Assembly: GCF_000744775.1 (NCBI RefSeq)
Contig: NZ_JQMP01000001.1
Coordinates: 558,001-622,000 of the forward strand
Direction: 5' to 3'
From: Thermorudis peleae
Lineage (GTDB): Bacteria; Chloroflexota; Chloroflexia; Thermomicrobiales; Thermomicrobiaceae
Length of the DNA stretch: 64,000 bases
The notes under the pieces are model-generated. The model made no database searches. It was not told the DNA's origin and was given only the letters and a program-made list of their open reading frames with translations. The position numbers were made by a program, and so were the translations under genes. Of the stretch, positions 44,000 to 52,915 are shown in pieces; the first letter of the stretch is position 1, and every line of letters begins with the position of its first letter.

Positions 44000-44288
44000 T
44001 AATGTGATGAATTGGCATGCTTTGAGGTTGCCCTGTTGTGCCGGCTGTTGGAGTTGTCGTGGAGTGGTGCCCTCATGAGGAGGTGTTACGGTCCGTGCGG
44101 GGCGTGGCTTGCAGCGGTGTCGGCGCTGCTTTGTGTGTTTCTCGGTGGTTTGTACGCCCTGTCGTTTTGCTCGCTTTCGTGGCTGCAGGTCTATTTTGGC
44201 GCGAGAAGCTCTCGAAAACGTAAGGGCGCCAAAAGCCGTTCTTCGTGCAGGGTGAAAAGTGGAATATCGAGTATAGAATTGGTTGAAG

Positions 44289-44300
44289 TATCACGTGATA
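44289..44300. promoter_or_regulatory. parS-like palindrome TATCACGTGATA
   Basis: A perfect 12-bp palindrome whose core TCACGTGA is the invariant centre of the chromosomal parS site (TGTTTCACGTGAAACA); the 16-bp context matches that consensus at 11 positions by my count. It lies in the putative origin region of a window that also encodes ParA and ParB. Confidence 0.45.
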
Positions 44301-44377
44301 ATTTTGCTTGATCATTTCCGTGGGGTATATTTGGAGAAAGACGGGCGTGATGCTATTAGCTTTGTGGGGGTGGAGAA

Positions 44378-45100
44378 GTGGCTATTGTCTTGCCTTACCG
44401 AACTGAGCCGCGGCTCTTGTGGCAAGTGCTGGAGTATGCCAAGGGGAAAGGGGTTGATCGTGATACGCTTGAGGCTCGCCTTGGAAGCGGTGAGGCGTTG
44501 CGTGAGGCGTTGAATGCTCTGGAGCAACTCGGACTCATTGAACGTGGCGATGGCGCAGAAATTCGCTTGACCGATGCTGGTAACCGGTTGGCTTATGCCG
44601 AAAGCCCCGAGGAACGACAGCGCAAGCTTCGCGCTGTGTTGCTTCGCTATCCCCCGTATGGCGTGCCACTTGAACGCGCTGCAGCAGAAGGATGGTCGGC
44701 GATTGAGTCGGCTTGGCTTGAACGGATCTGGCAAGTTGACTTGCGCCTTGGTCAGCCACGCAACCGTGTGGAGGAAGCGCGCACCCTCTTCTTCCGTCTC
44801 GCTGAGGAGGCCGGGTTTGGCACGTTCCGTCGTGGTGTGCGTGGGCAACCCTCCCGTCTCGTTCTTTCTCCTGACTTTGCTGACCAGCTTGCCGCTGCCC
44901 GGGAGTTGCTGGCGGAGTCCTCGGCGACCACAGCACGCGCCGACCAAGCTGAGAAGCCAGAACAGCCGATGCTCTCTCCAGCGATCATGCTTCCTGGCAG
45001 TTCGCCGATTGCACTTACGATTACCGTCGATATGAGCACCTGGGAACTGGAGAAGATCGAGGCGTTTCTGCGCATGGTGGGGTTGCTGCCTTTGCGCTAG
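44378..45100 (+). CDS. Hypothetical winged-helix protein beside the origin
   Basis: 240 aa, family not recognised. The N-terminal 70 residues read as a winged helix (LLWQVLEYAKGKGVDRDTLE, EALNALEQLGLIERGDGAEI, RLTDAGNRLAYAESP). A second helical part follows (RNRVEEARTLFFRLAEEAGF), faintly reminiscent of DUF5343-type proteins, and the C-terminus ends in a short strand-helix unit (ALTITVDMSTWELEKIEAFL). It starts at GTG 44378 close behind GGAG and is the first gene rightward of the putative origin, so a role in replication control is possible. Confidence 0.7.
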   Translation: MAIVLPYRTEPRLLWQVLEYAKGKGVDRDTLEARLGSGEALREALNALEQLGLIERGDGAEIRLTDAGNRLAYAESPEERQRKLRAVLLRYPPYGVPLERAAAEGWSAIESAWLERIWQVDLRLGQPRNRVEEARTLFFRLAEEAGFGTFRRGVRGQPSRLVLSPDFADQLAAARELLAESSATTARADQAEKPEQPMLSPAIMLPGSSPIALTITVDMSTWELEKIEAFLRMVGLLPLR

Positions 45101-45189
45101 TGCCGCTGTTGGACGAAAAGGCTCTTCGCTATGCTTGTAACGTGGGCGCTGTTGTGCGTACGGTGCCCACCGAGCGAGGAGGCTCTGAT

Positions 45190-46173
45190 ATGTCGAATCA
45201 GACGGCAGCACGTGAGCGGCGACTACGATGGGTGCGGTATCTTGCCCTTGCAGCTACCATTGGCATGTTCCTCGTTATCGTCATGGGGGCAACCGTGACG
45301 AATACCGGATCAGGCGAAGGATGTGGCCGCTCATGGCCGCTTTGTCATGGGCGTTTTATCCCCACGTTTGCCGTGGCGACGTTGATTGAGTTTAGTCATC
45401 GCTTTGTCACGGGAATTGAGGGAATTCTGCTTCTCGTGCTCTCTGTTGGTGCACTTCTCGTAGCTCGGCAGCGTCGGGAAGTGCAAGTGCTCGTTCCGCT
45501 AACGCTGTTCACCTTGGTCTTGCAGTCTGGCCTCGGAGCCTGGGCAGTGTTGCGCCCCCAGCACCCGCTGGTGATGGCATTGCACTTCGGTGTTTCGCTC
45601 ACAGCGTTCGCAAGCGTGCTCCTGCTGTCTGTCGTATTGTGGGATCAGGTGAGTGGAGATGCGTATCGCGATCGCCCGCTCCCTTCAGGTATGACGGCGC
45701 TTATCTGGGGTGTCTTCCTCTTCACATATCTGGTCGTCTATCTCGGTGCGTATGTCCGGCATAGTAACGCGAGCCTCGCCTGCCTCGATTGGCCGCTTTG
45801 TCACGGCTCGCTGTTGCCCAGCTTGCACGGCGCAGTCGGTGCGGTGGTGCTCCACCGCGGGGCGGCGTTTATCGATACGATTCTGATTGCGCTAATGGTT
45901 GCGTGGGCATGGCGCTTGCGGACGACGCGGCCTGATATCTGGCTTGGCAGCCTGCTTGCGTTGATCAGCATCCTCGCTCAGTCGGCGAGTGGGGCGTTTG
46001 TCGTCTTCTCGCGTATGCAACTGTTCTCGACGTTATCCCACAGCGCAATTGTGACGCTGCTCTTTGGATTCCTGTCCTACTTGCTTCTTCATACGCTACC
46101 GCGTCCAGCGGTGTCCCGAATGGAGCGGACGCTCCAGCACGTGGTGGCGCCTGCAGCGGGGGGCGAGCCGTAG
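45190..46173 (+). CDS. ctaA: Heme A synthase (COX15/CtaA)
   Basis: 327 aa, eight membrane segments in two four-helix halves. Heme-ligand and loop motifs are EFSHRFVTGIEG, ALHFGVSLTAF, VLHRGAAFIDT and FSTLSHSAIVT; paired cysteines occur in GEGCGRSWPLCHGRFIP and NASLACLDWPLCHGS, matching the first and third loops of CtaA. It oxidises heme O to heme A for cytochrome oxidase. ATG 45190 follows GAGGAGG; an upstream GTG extension is unlikely. Confidence 0.95.
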   Translation: MSNQTAARERRLRWVRYLALAATIGMFLVIVMGATVTNTGSGEGCGRSWPLCHGRFIPTFAVATLIEFSHRFVTGIEGILLLVLSVGALLVARQRREVQVLVPLTLFTLVLQSGLGAWAVLRPQHPLVMALHFGVSLTAFASVLLLSVVLWDQVSGDAYRDRPLPSGMTALIWGVFLFTYLVVYLGAYVRHSNASLACLDWPLCHGSLLPSLHGAVGAVVLHRGAAFIDTILIALMVAWAWRLRTTRPDIWLGSLLALISILAQSASGAFVVFSRMQLFSTLSHSAIVTLLFGFLSYLLLHTLPRPAVSRMERTLQHVVAPAAGGEP

Positions 46174-46360
46174 CAAGTGTGCGCAGTGTAGGCGCGGTAA
46201 CGTTGTCCGTGCAAACAATGTGCTTCTCCCTGGTGCTGTCAAGCTGCTGCAGTTTCCGGTAGACTCTGGCTAAGGGCTTCCCAACTGTCTACGCCGATGC
46301 CGGCGTGGTGTGGTAGTCGTGTCAAAACGCTCAGTCAAAATGTCCAGAAGCAGGGAGGGA

Positions 46361-47338
46361 GTGCGCTTGTCGTCGAAGACGCGCCATCAGGTCGCATCTG
46401 ATGATCAGTGTTGGCCACCGAACCTGGTGCTTGCGCAACACGGGCCGTACTTTGACGTGTTGACGCCGAGTGGAATTGTGCGGTGCGTTGTTCGCGGCAG
46501 TCTCAAACGCACCCGTGCTCGAACTGACCTTGTCGCCGTCGGTGACCGTGTTGTTGTTCGTCAAGTAGCGCCTGGTGAAGGGGTGATTGAGGCGGTTGCG
46601 CCACGTCAGCGCGTCTTATCTCGACGGGCTCGTGGGAGCGATGATGCAGAACAGGTTATCGTCGCAAACATCGATCAGTTGGTTGCCGTCTTTGCTGTGG
46701 CGCAGCCTGATCCTGTCCTGGGCATACTTGATCGCTTCCTGATCATTGCTGAGGCACAGGATATCCCAGCGATGATCTGCCTCAACAAAATCGATCTCGA
46801 TCCAGATGGTACGCGGCGACGCCTCTTTGCGCCGTATAGAACGGCGGGCTATCCGATTGTTGAGACGAGCGCGCAAACGGGTCAGGGTACTGATGTGCTC
46901 TGGTCCATGCTCCGTGGCAAGCTGTCGGCTTTTGCCGGGCCATCGGGAGTCGGGAAGTCGAGCTTGGTCAAAGTCTTTCGCCCTGACTTGACGATTCGAA
47001 TCGGTGCCGTCAGTGAAGTTACGGGCCGCGGTCGGCACACCACGACCACAACGACACTGATTCAGCTTGATGACGAGACGTTCATCGCCGATACTCCTGG
47101 TATTGGCACGCTTGGCTTGTGGGGCGTGCGTGCAGCTGAGCTTGACCGGTGCTTTCCGGAGTTTCGCCCGTATCGTGAGGCGTGTTACTATCCTGACTGT
47201 CGGCACCGGGCTGAACCTGGTTGTGCTGTTCGTGAGGCGGTCGAGGCAGGGAAAATTGACCGGGGCCGCTATACGCGTTATCTCGATGTGCTTGATGAGC
47301 TAACAGAGACAGAGCGAGTTAGCTGGCGTGCACGGTAG
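46361..47338 (+). CDS. rsgA: Ribosome small-subunit-dependent GTPase A
   Basis: About 326 aa. The circularly permuted GTPase order is visible: NKIDL (G4), GPSGVGKSSLV (G1), RHTTTTTTLIQL (G2), DTPGIG (G3). An N-terminal OB-fold (VVRGSLKRTRARTDLVAVGD) and a C-terminal zinc site CYYPDCRHRAEPGCAV flank the GTPase core. It matures the 30S subunit. The start is uncertain: GTG 46361 is very close to the SD GGGAGGG, TTG 46367 has better spacing. Confidence 0.94.
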   Translation: MRLSSKTRHQVASDDQCWPPNLVLAQHGPYFDVLTPSGIVRCVVRGSLKRTRARTDLVAVGDRVVVRQVAPGEGVIEAVAPRQRVLSRRARGSDDAEQVIVANIDQLVAVFAVAQPDPVLGILDRFLIIAEAQDIPAMICLNKIDLDPDGTRRRLFAPYRTAGYPIVETSAQTGQGTDVLWSMLRGKLSAFAGPSGVGKSSLVKVFRPDLTIRIGAVSEVTGRGRHTTTTTTLIQLDDETFIADTPGIGTLGLWGVRAAELDRCFPEFRPYREACYYPDCRHRAEPGCAVREAVEAGKIDRGRYTRYLDVLDELTETERVSWRAR

Positions 47339-47362
47339 CGTGTGAGAGAGGGATGGTGGAAG

Positions 47363-47848
47363 ATGAGCACGAGCGTTGAAGCGTTTCGGGCGGCGTTGCG
47401 GCGCATCTTACAGGATCAGCACCAAGCGCTCCGTGAGGTCATTGACGGCTTGGATAGCGACGCGCTCAACTGGACACCGGGGCCAATGACCAATTCCCTG
47501 TCGGTCCTCTGTGCTCATCTCCTGGAAGCTGAGCGATTCTTACTTTCGACGGCGTGCGGTGAAGAGTATCCCCGCGACCGAGAGGCAGCGTTTCAGTATC
47601 GTGCACCAGATGCTGCTGCACTCCGTGCCATGATCGATCAGGGAGAAGCGACAGTTTTGTCCCTGATCGATCGGTTGAGCGAGGATGACCTGGTCGCGGA
47701 GCGCGCCCCAGCGGCAGACCGACTCGGCCGTCGCGGGCAGGGCGTGTGGTGGGCGTTGCGCGCAGTTGAGCACAACCGTGAGCATATTGGTCAAGCGCTC
47801 CTGACCCGTCAGCTTTACGAACAGCACGCTGCGGCACGATCCGAATAA
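47363..47848 (+). CDS. DinB-like (DUF664-type) four-helix protein
   Basis: 161 aa. The DinB/YfiT fold is suggested by LRRILQDQHQALREVIDGLD, NWTPGPMTNSLSVLCAHLLE with an AHLLEAERF metal-type His, and the C-terminal ALRAVEHNREHIGQALLTRQ supplying two more histidines. Such proteins are often metal-dependent thiol transferases (bacillithiol/mycothiol) or have unknown activity. It begins 21 bp after rsgA and is probably co-transcribed. Start ATG 47363 behind GGTGGAAG. Confidence 0.85.
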   Translation: MSTSVEAFRAALRRILQDQHQALREVIDGLDSDALNWTPGPMTNSLSVLCAHLLEAERFLLSTACGEEYPRDREAAFQYRAPDAAALRAMIDQGEATVLSLIDRLSEDDLVAERAPAADRLGRRGQGVWWALRAVEHNREHIGQALLTRQLYEQHAAARSE

Positions 47849-47906
47849 GCACATCGGACAGTGCTACCGGCGTGCTCTGTATTGAGGTCGCTCACGCTGG
47901 TGTCAC

Positions 47907-48671
47907 TCAACTGGACGCAGCTTCGTCGAGTGATTCCGGCGGCATCGTAAAGAAGAGCTCACGGACATCAGTCTCAAAGCGCTCGAGATGTCTGCTCATC
48001 GCCTCTCGTGCCGCTACCGGGTCGCCAGCCATGATGGCAGCGTACACATCCTCATGACCACGATGGGAAAGTCGGCCACGATTGGGGATCTGACTGGTGA
48101 GTTGCCAGCCGTGACGGAGGACAGCGACAAGAGGGCGGCGAGCTTCACGTAAGAGGCGATTGTGCGCAGCCTGCATGATTGCCTCATGAAAGGCAAGGTC
48201 GAGCTCGATATACTGTGCAGCGTTGTCCAACGCTTGCCGCATGGCAGTAATGAGCTCAGTGAGCGTCTGTTGGTCGTGCTCATCACGGCGGAGCGCGGCA
48301 AGTTCTGCGGCGTTGGTTTCTAGAATGCGACGAAGCTCGAGAATTTCTTGCAGGACCTCGCGACCTTGCCCTGCGCGAAGCGACTCGAACAGGACAAGGG
48401 GGTCGAGGTAGTCCCATTGCTCAGGAGGTTGAATCCACATACCGCTACCATGACGCACTGTAACGAGCCGCTTGGCCGCGAGCACTCGCACCGCTTCGCG
48501 GATCACCGTTCGGCTTACACCGAACTGGCGAGCCAACTCTGGCTCCGTTGGCAGGCTTGTCCCCGGTGGGAGTGTGCCGCTAGTGATAAGCTGTGTGAGT
48601 TGCTGGACAACACGCTCGTGCAGACGCTGCTGGCGAACTGGACGCACCGTGCCCGACGATGTCAGTTCCAT
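47907..48671 (-). CDS. GntR-family regulator, FadR/FCD subgroup
   Basis: 254 aa. The N-terminal winged HTH has RLHERVVQQLTQLITSGTLPPG, PTEPELARQFGVSRTVIREA and VTVRHGSGMW; the helical FCD effector domain follows with ELRRILETNAAELAALRR, DLAFHEAIMQAAHN and SHRGHEDVYAAIMAGDP. The three His/Asp metal positions typical of FCD are retained. These usually repress sugar-acid or organic-acid catabolism. It stands alone, so its targets may be elsewhere, for example the dehydratase unit at 6.7-9.6 kb. ATG 48671 follows GGAGG. Confidence 0.92.
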   Translation of the reverse strand: MELTSSGTVRPVRQQRLHERVVQQLTQLITSGTLPPGTSLPTEPELARQFGVSRTVIREAVRVLAAKRLVTVRHGSGMWIQPPEQWDYLDPLVLFESLRAGQGREVLQEILELRRILETNAAELAALRRDEHDQQTLTELITAMRQALDNAAQYIELDLAFHEAIMQAAHNRLLREARRPLVAVLRHGWQLTSQIPNRGRLSHRGHEDVYAAIMAGDPVAAREAMSRHLERFETDVRELFFTMPPESLDEAASS

Positions 48672-48910
48672 CAGTTGTACCTCCATCTCTCCACTGGTTC
48701 CCGCTGGCCAAAATTCGGGAAAGCCTCTCTGAGAGTATGCCTGAGGGCGTCCGAAATCGTGGACGGCGTGCAGAGTGCGAAGCTGCTACGCCATTGATAT
48801 GGTCATCAGGAGAGCATGATACGTATTAGGGGCCACGGAGGCAAGCGATGTCCGTTGCGCTTCGGTCTGGCCTCTGCGCTCAATGACGAAACGCTGACTG
48901 CGTTGACTTG

Positions 48911-50353
48911 CTATGACGATGGGGGAAGCGGTACTGGATCAGCAGTGAATGCAACAGTGCCATGCATATCGCTGAGGGCAACGACGAGGCCATTACGGAT
49001 AAAGAGGCGGGGAACTCGTGCTGCGAGCGCGGTGACGATTTCGTACGGAATCGTGTCAGCCAGGATAGCTGCGTCCTCGGCTGTCATTGCTCCTGCTCTG
49101 CCATCCCCGAGGACGAGTACGTCGTCGCCAATCCGTACACCACATGCTGCTGTCATAGCCTGTGCCGGACCCTGCTTCCCGTCTCGTGATGCGTGGCTAC
49201 GTTCAGGTTCCGGCATGTCTTGTGACACGCTCTCGTTGCGGTCTGGGTGTGGGGCCGAAGACTGAGGCAGTCGTGTTGCGTGCTGGGTTGCCTCAAACGC
49301 AAGGGAACCAGCTGTATCCAAATCGTCCAGGTGCTGCAAGGGAGCAGGCAGCTCAATAATCGTCTGGTCCATGCAGATGCGGCCGCGGATGGGGCAGCGT
49401 TGCCCATGGGTTGCCATCCAGCCACGATTTGAGAGCGCCCGGAGTAGTCCGTCACCATAGCCGATTGGGACAAGTGCACATAACATCGGCCGATCAGCGA
49501 TGAATGCTGGACCGTAGGAAATCCCTTCTCCTGGTTGCACGCGGAATACACGGGCAACACGACTCCAAAGCTGCAGCGCTGGACGCACGCCCTCTGGCAC
49601 GGGGACGTCAGGTGACGGCGACAAGCCATAAAGTGCTATACCGCAGCGAGCTAGTCGTTGTCCTGGCAGACTTGCATCGCCAAGTAATCCCTGGATCGTT
49701 GCGGCACTATTTGCTTGGTGAACCGTCTCAGGCACAATGCCAGCATCAGCAAGTTGCTGCCGGACAGTCCTGAATCGCTCGACTTGTTTGCGGAGTAACG
49801 ACGAGCCAGGGGCATCGGCTGACGCAAAATGCGTAAAGAGCCCGGCCAGTCTTGTCTCTGGCGTGGAAACGATAGCATGCGCAACATCAAGGGCGATGGC
49901 AGGTTCCACGCCAAAGCGATGCATTCCCGTGTCAACTTTGAGGTGGACCGCAGCTTGCCGGCCTACCTGTCGCGCAGCAGCTTGCACGACGTGCACGTCT
50001 TCAAGCGATCCGACAGCGAGCTGCACATTGGCCTGGAGCGCTGATGCAACCCGGGCATAGTTTGGCGGACCGAGGACGACAATGGGCGCTGTGATTCCCG
50101 CTTCACGGAGCACCAAGCCCTCTTCGATCCGCGCGACACCGAGCCAGGTTGCCCCACCATCGAGAAACGCTCGTGCACATGGCACCAGTCCGTGCCCATA
50201 GGCATTCGCCTTAACGACGGCCATCAGTGCGGTATCGGCTGGAAGGCGAGCGCGGAACGTAGCAGCGTTTGCTGCAAGACGATCAAGATCGATGACCGCA
50301 TGCGTGCCAGTTCTCGCGGCAGCCACGCGTGCCTCCGGGGTCAATTCATCCAC
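48911..50353 (-). CDS. alr: Alanine racemase with a C-terminal-domain insertion
   Basis: 480 aa; makes D-alanine for peptidoglycan using PLP. PLP lysine K48 in VVKANAYGHG, catalytic Tyr280 in GISYGPAF, and PIGYGDGLLRALSNRG, RICMDQ, YEIVTALAARVPR are all present. Between ICMDQTIIEL and IGDDVLVLGD there are about 70 residues where about 10 are usual; the extra stretch (about residues 342-405) is polar, His/Ser/Pro-rich and looks disordered. It lies 42 bp downstream of the response-regulator fusion on the same strand. Confidence 0.94.
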   Translation of the reverse strand: MDELTPEARVAAARTGTHAVIDLDRLAANAATFRARLPADTALMAVVKANAYGHGLVPCARAFLDGGATWLGVARIEEGLVLREAGITAPIVVLGPPNYARVASALQANVQLAVGSLEDVHVVQAAARQVGRQAAVHLKVDTGMHRFGVEPAIALDVAHAIVSTPETRLAGLFTHFASADAPGSSLLRKQVERFRTVRQQLADAGIVPETVHQANSAATIQGLLGDASLPGQRLARCGIALYGLSPSPDVPVPEGVRPALQLWSRVARVFRVQPGEGISYGPAFIADRPMLCALVPIGYGDGLLRALSNRGWMATHGQRCPIRGRICMDQTIIELPAPLQHLDDLDTAGSLAFEATQHATRLPQSSAPHPDRNESVSQDMPEPERSHASRDGKQGPAQAMTAACGVRIGDDVLVLGDGRAGAMTAEDAAILADTIPYEIVTALAARVPRLFIRNGLVVALSDMHGTVAFTADPVPLPPSS

Positions 50354-50395
50354 AAGCTGCTTCTCCCCTTCCCCTGGCCCTGTTCCTGCGTGCCA

Positions 50396-52915
50396 TTATG
50401 CGCGCGTTGGCCGGAAGAGTGCGAGGAGTGCGATAACCAGCGCACACCAGCCGAGAACGATGGGCGCATTTGGTAATTCACCTGCTGCAGTGTAGGCAAT
50501 GATGAGCGTTGCCACGATGATGGCTGCCTGGCGCCCCCGTGCGCTACCCGTTATCCGACCAATTGCGAGTACTGTGGTAGCCAGGATTGCCGCTGCGATT
50601 GAGGGGTCACTCACTGCCACGTGTGCGGGCAAGAGCGTCAGGCCAAGCTGTGTAGGGGCGAGTACAGTGCGAAACGCTTGGACAAGCGCCAGTCCACCTG
50701 CAAGGGCTGCTGGAATCCACAATGATGAGATGCGAACAAGGCGTCTGCGTCCTAATGGCCAAGCCGCTCTTCCTAACCAACTCCGGCAGGCTACGGCAGT
50801 AGCGAGGAAGGCAAGCCCAGCTCGCACGGCGAGCAGCGAGAGACCATTTAAGGCGGTAGATGACACCAAAATTGCGACGAAAAATGCGAGCGTCGCTGTT
50901 GCGGCCTGGATGTTGGCGGCATCCACGAGGAGGCTCACTGTGCAGAGCGCGGCGATGATCGCGACCCCTTCAGCAAGAACGAGTGATGAAGCGGGTGTGC
51001 CGGTCAGGAGAACGTGCGACAGGTCAAAGAGAAGCAAATGCCCGAGTGCAAGAGCCCCGAGAACAAGGCTTCCCCAACCGCTCGGCCGGTGGTGATATGT
51101 GCCATAGTTCCAGGCTAAGAGCACCGCTAAGGCTGCCCAACCGATGGTGGCCAACGGTCCAGGAACAGCGAGCGCAAAACTGAAGGCGAGCATGCCAATA
51201 CCGAGTGCGCCGGGAAGTATGGTACGGGAGCTCGCCAAGTCTTCGTGTCGAATGAGCATGCCGCAAAGTCCGCATTGGGCAAGCCCGAGGACAGCAAGGA
51301 ACGTGCCGCGGGCAGCAGTTGGGTTGTTGACAAGTGCTGTCATCCCGATCAGCGCAACCAAAAGTGGAGTGGCAACGCTAACCAGCAGCGTGCTCGCAGC
51401 ATTGCGTTGCGGTGCTGTCGAGCTGCTGCCGAGGATAACGAGGGCTTCTGTAAGCCAAAATGCAGCGAGGACTGCCAGCACATGCTTTGCCGCCTGTCCA
51501 GTGTATGTTGCCCAGCTCAGTTGGGAAACAATAGCGAGCAAGGCGAGGAGCCCAACCCATGACCATCGCCGACGCCAGCTTATCAGGATGCCAATCACCA
51601 GCGCTCCAAACAGTGCTGCGAGTGCAAGCACGCTCAGGGGTGGACCTGGAAGGGTTGCCGGAGTGAGCAGCAGTGCAGCAAGTCCAGCGCCAGCAAGGGG
51701 CTCGTGGTTTTTCCAGAGACCAGTGCTAAGCGCAAGAGCGGCAAATCCCCAGAGGAGGAGCAGTCCAGTTGCTGGTAGGAGGAGCCCTGTCAAGCGCATG
51801 CCAGTAGCGACCCATGCTGCCCCAACAAGCAAGCCAAGTGCGATTTCTACCGTGCTCCGCATCGCCCGATGCACGGATGCTGTCGCAATGCCACCGGCGA
51901 GTACCAACCCGGCAGCCGTAAGCCCGAGTGCGAGTTGCGTCAGCGGGGGAATCGCTGGCCACCCCAATGCTATTCCCAGCATTCCGCCTGCTAGGGCCAC
52001 GAAGAGCAAGTCGATCCAGCGCACCCACGTTATCCAGTGCCGTAGCTGCTCGGAGCGTGCATGCGGAGAAGCAACTCCTCGCGATGCCATGTCACGGATT
52101 CCTGAAACCGGTGGGGATTGCATAGACTCGATGGCCTGGCTTGGTGAGGAGAGTGCTTCAACGGCTGCCGTTGGCGCGCTGTTATTGGGCCCGCTCCCGA
52201 GAAGCCCGCGCTTTGCGAGCACACGCTCGAGTTGGACTTCGAGCAACTGAAGTTGCTCATTGAGCATTTGCTCAATTTCCTGCTCGGTTAGCGTGAGGAG
52301 CGGCAACGTGTTGTCGGTCTGGTGGAACGTGATCGCAGGCGGTGTTGGTGCTGAAACCATCGGTTGGGTAACCGAATCAAGAGAAGAATTTGCAGGCTCT
52401 GGGAGCTTGCTAGGGGAATGCAGTGTTGCGTTATTCGGAGGTACAGGCTCATCGGTTATTGGCGGAGACGAAGGCAGCGCGGAGCCATCGGCGGCGGCAT
52501 GGTGAATTGCTTGAAAGAGCTCCTCAGAGCGGGCATGTTTGACGAAATAGTTCCGTGCTCCTGCGTCTCGTGCCTGGCGTTCCAAGAAAGCATTGTCATG
52601 CATCGTCAACATGATGACGTGGACGGACGGAAAGAGTTCATGAATCTGCTCTGTTGCCCGTATGCCATCCATTCCTGGCATGGTAATGTCCATCAGGACG
52701 ACATCGGGCTGAAGCACCCGTACCTGGCTAAGTGCTTCCTGCCCGGTGGCTGCCTCACCAACGACTTCGAGCCGGTGATCAGACTGGAGCAGTTGGCGCA
52801 ATCCTTCGCGGAACAGGTCGTGGTCATCGACGATAAGAACACGAATCCGCCGGTCATTCGGGTCAGGAGGCGCGGATTGGTGCTGGTGCGCTAGAGTCTG
52901 CTGGTTGCTCGCCAT
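50396..52915 (-). CDS. Response-regulator receiver domain fused to a large polytopic membrane domain (DUF2339-like)
   Basis: 839 aa. Residues about 24-145 are a NarL-type receiver domain: DDHDLFREGLRQLL, phospho-acceptor D76 in VVLMDITMPGMDG, T104, K126. A polar linker follows, containing LTLTEQEIEQMLNEQLQLLE, a possible coiled coil. From about residue 285 to the end are some 20 or more hydrophobic helices beginning RWIDLLFVALAGGMLGIALG, resembling DUF2339 proteins. The normal LuxR-type DNA-binding domain is missing. A membrane-tethered phospho-receiver of unknown output is implied. No partner histidine kinase is adjacent. It precedes alr. Confidence 0.82.
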   Translation of the reverse strand: MASNQQTLAHQHQSAPPDPNDRRIRVLIVDDHDLFREGLRQLLQSDHRLEVVGEAATGQEALSQVRVLQPDVVLMDITMPGMDGIRATEQIHELFPSVHVIMLTMHDNAFLERQARDAGARNYFVKHARSEELFQAIHHAAADGSALPSSPPITDEPVPPNNATLHSPSKLPEPANSSLDSVTQPMVSAPTPPAITFHQTDNTLPLLTLTEQEIEQMLNEQLQLLEVQLERVLAKRGLLGSGPNNSAPTAAVEALSSPSQAIESMQSPPVSGIRDMASRGVASPHARSEQLRHWITWVRWIDLLFVALAGGMLGIALGWPAIPPLTQLALGLTAAGLVLAGGIATASVHRAMRSTVEIALGLLVGAAWVATGMRLTGLLLPATGLLLLWGFAALALSTGLWKNHEPLAGAGLAALLLTPATLPGPPLSVLALAALFGALVIGILISWRRRWSWVGLLALLAIVSQLSWATYTGQAAKHVLAVLAAFWLTEALVILGSSSTAPQRNAASTLLVSVATPLLVALIGMTALVNNPTAARGTFLAVLGLAQCGLCGMLIRHEDLASSRTILPGALGIGMLAFSFALAVPGPLATIGWAALAVLLAWNYGTYHHRPSGWGSLVLGALALGHLLLFDLSHVLLTGTPASSLVLAEGVAIIAALCTVSLLVDAANIQAATATLAFFVAILVSSTALNGLSLLAVRAGLAFLATAVACRSWLGRAAWPLGRRRLVRISSLWIPAALAGGLALVQAFRTVLAPTQLGLTLLPAHVAVSDPSIAAAILATTVLAIGRITGSARGRQAAIIVATLIIAYTAAGELPNAPIVLGWCALVIALLALFRPTRA

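Larger units (their letters stand above)
43871..44377. other. Putative origin of replication (AT-rich, between divergent genes)
   Basis: A 507-bp non-coding interval between the divergent initiator and 240-aa genes. Positions 43961-44015 contain 15 G+C in 55 bases (27%), exceptional here and suited to strand opening. It includes a DnaA-box-like 9-mer and a parS-like palindrome, listed separately. Strand base bias changes about here (more C than G on the plus strand to the left, more G than C to the right). A few hydrophobic open frames between 44038 and 44311 are not convincing genes. Confidence 0.6.

Noticed and set aside
44012-44311. Hydrophobic open frames (plus strand) in the origin-like region, one of which could start behind AGGAGG
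   Set aside because: Two overlapping frames are equally hydrophobic because the DNA is G/T-rich, ribosome binding site spacing is poor, and no family is recognisable.
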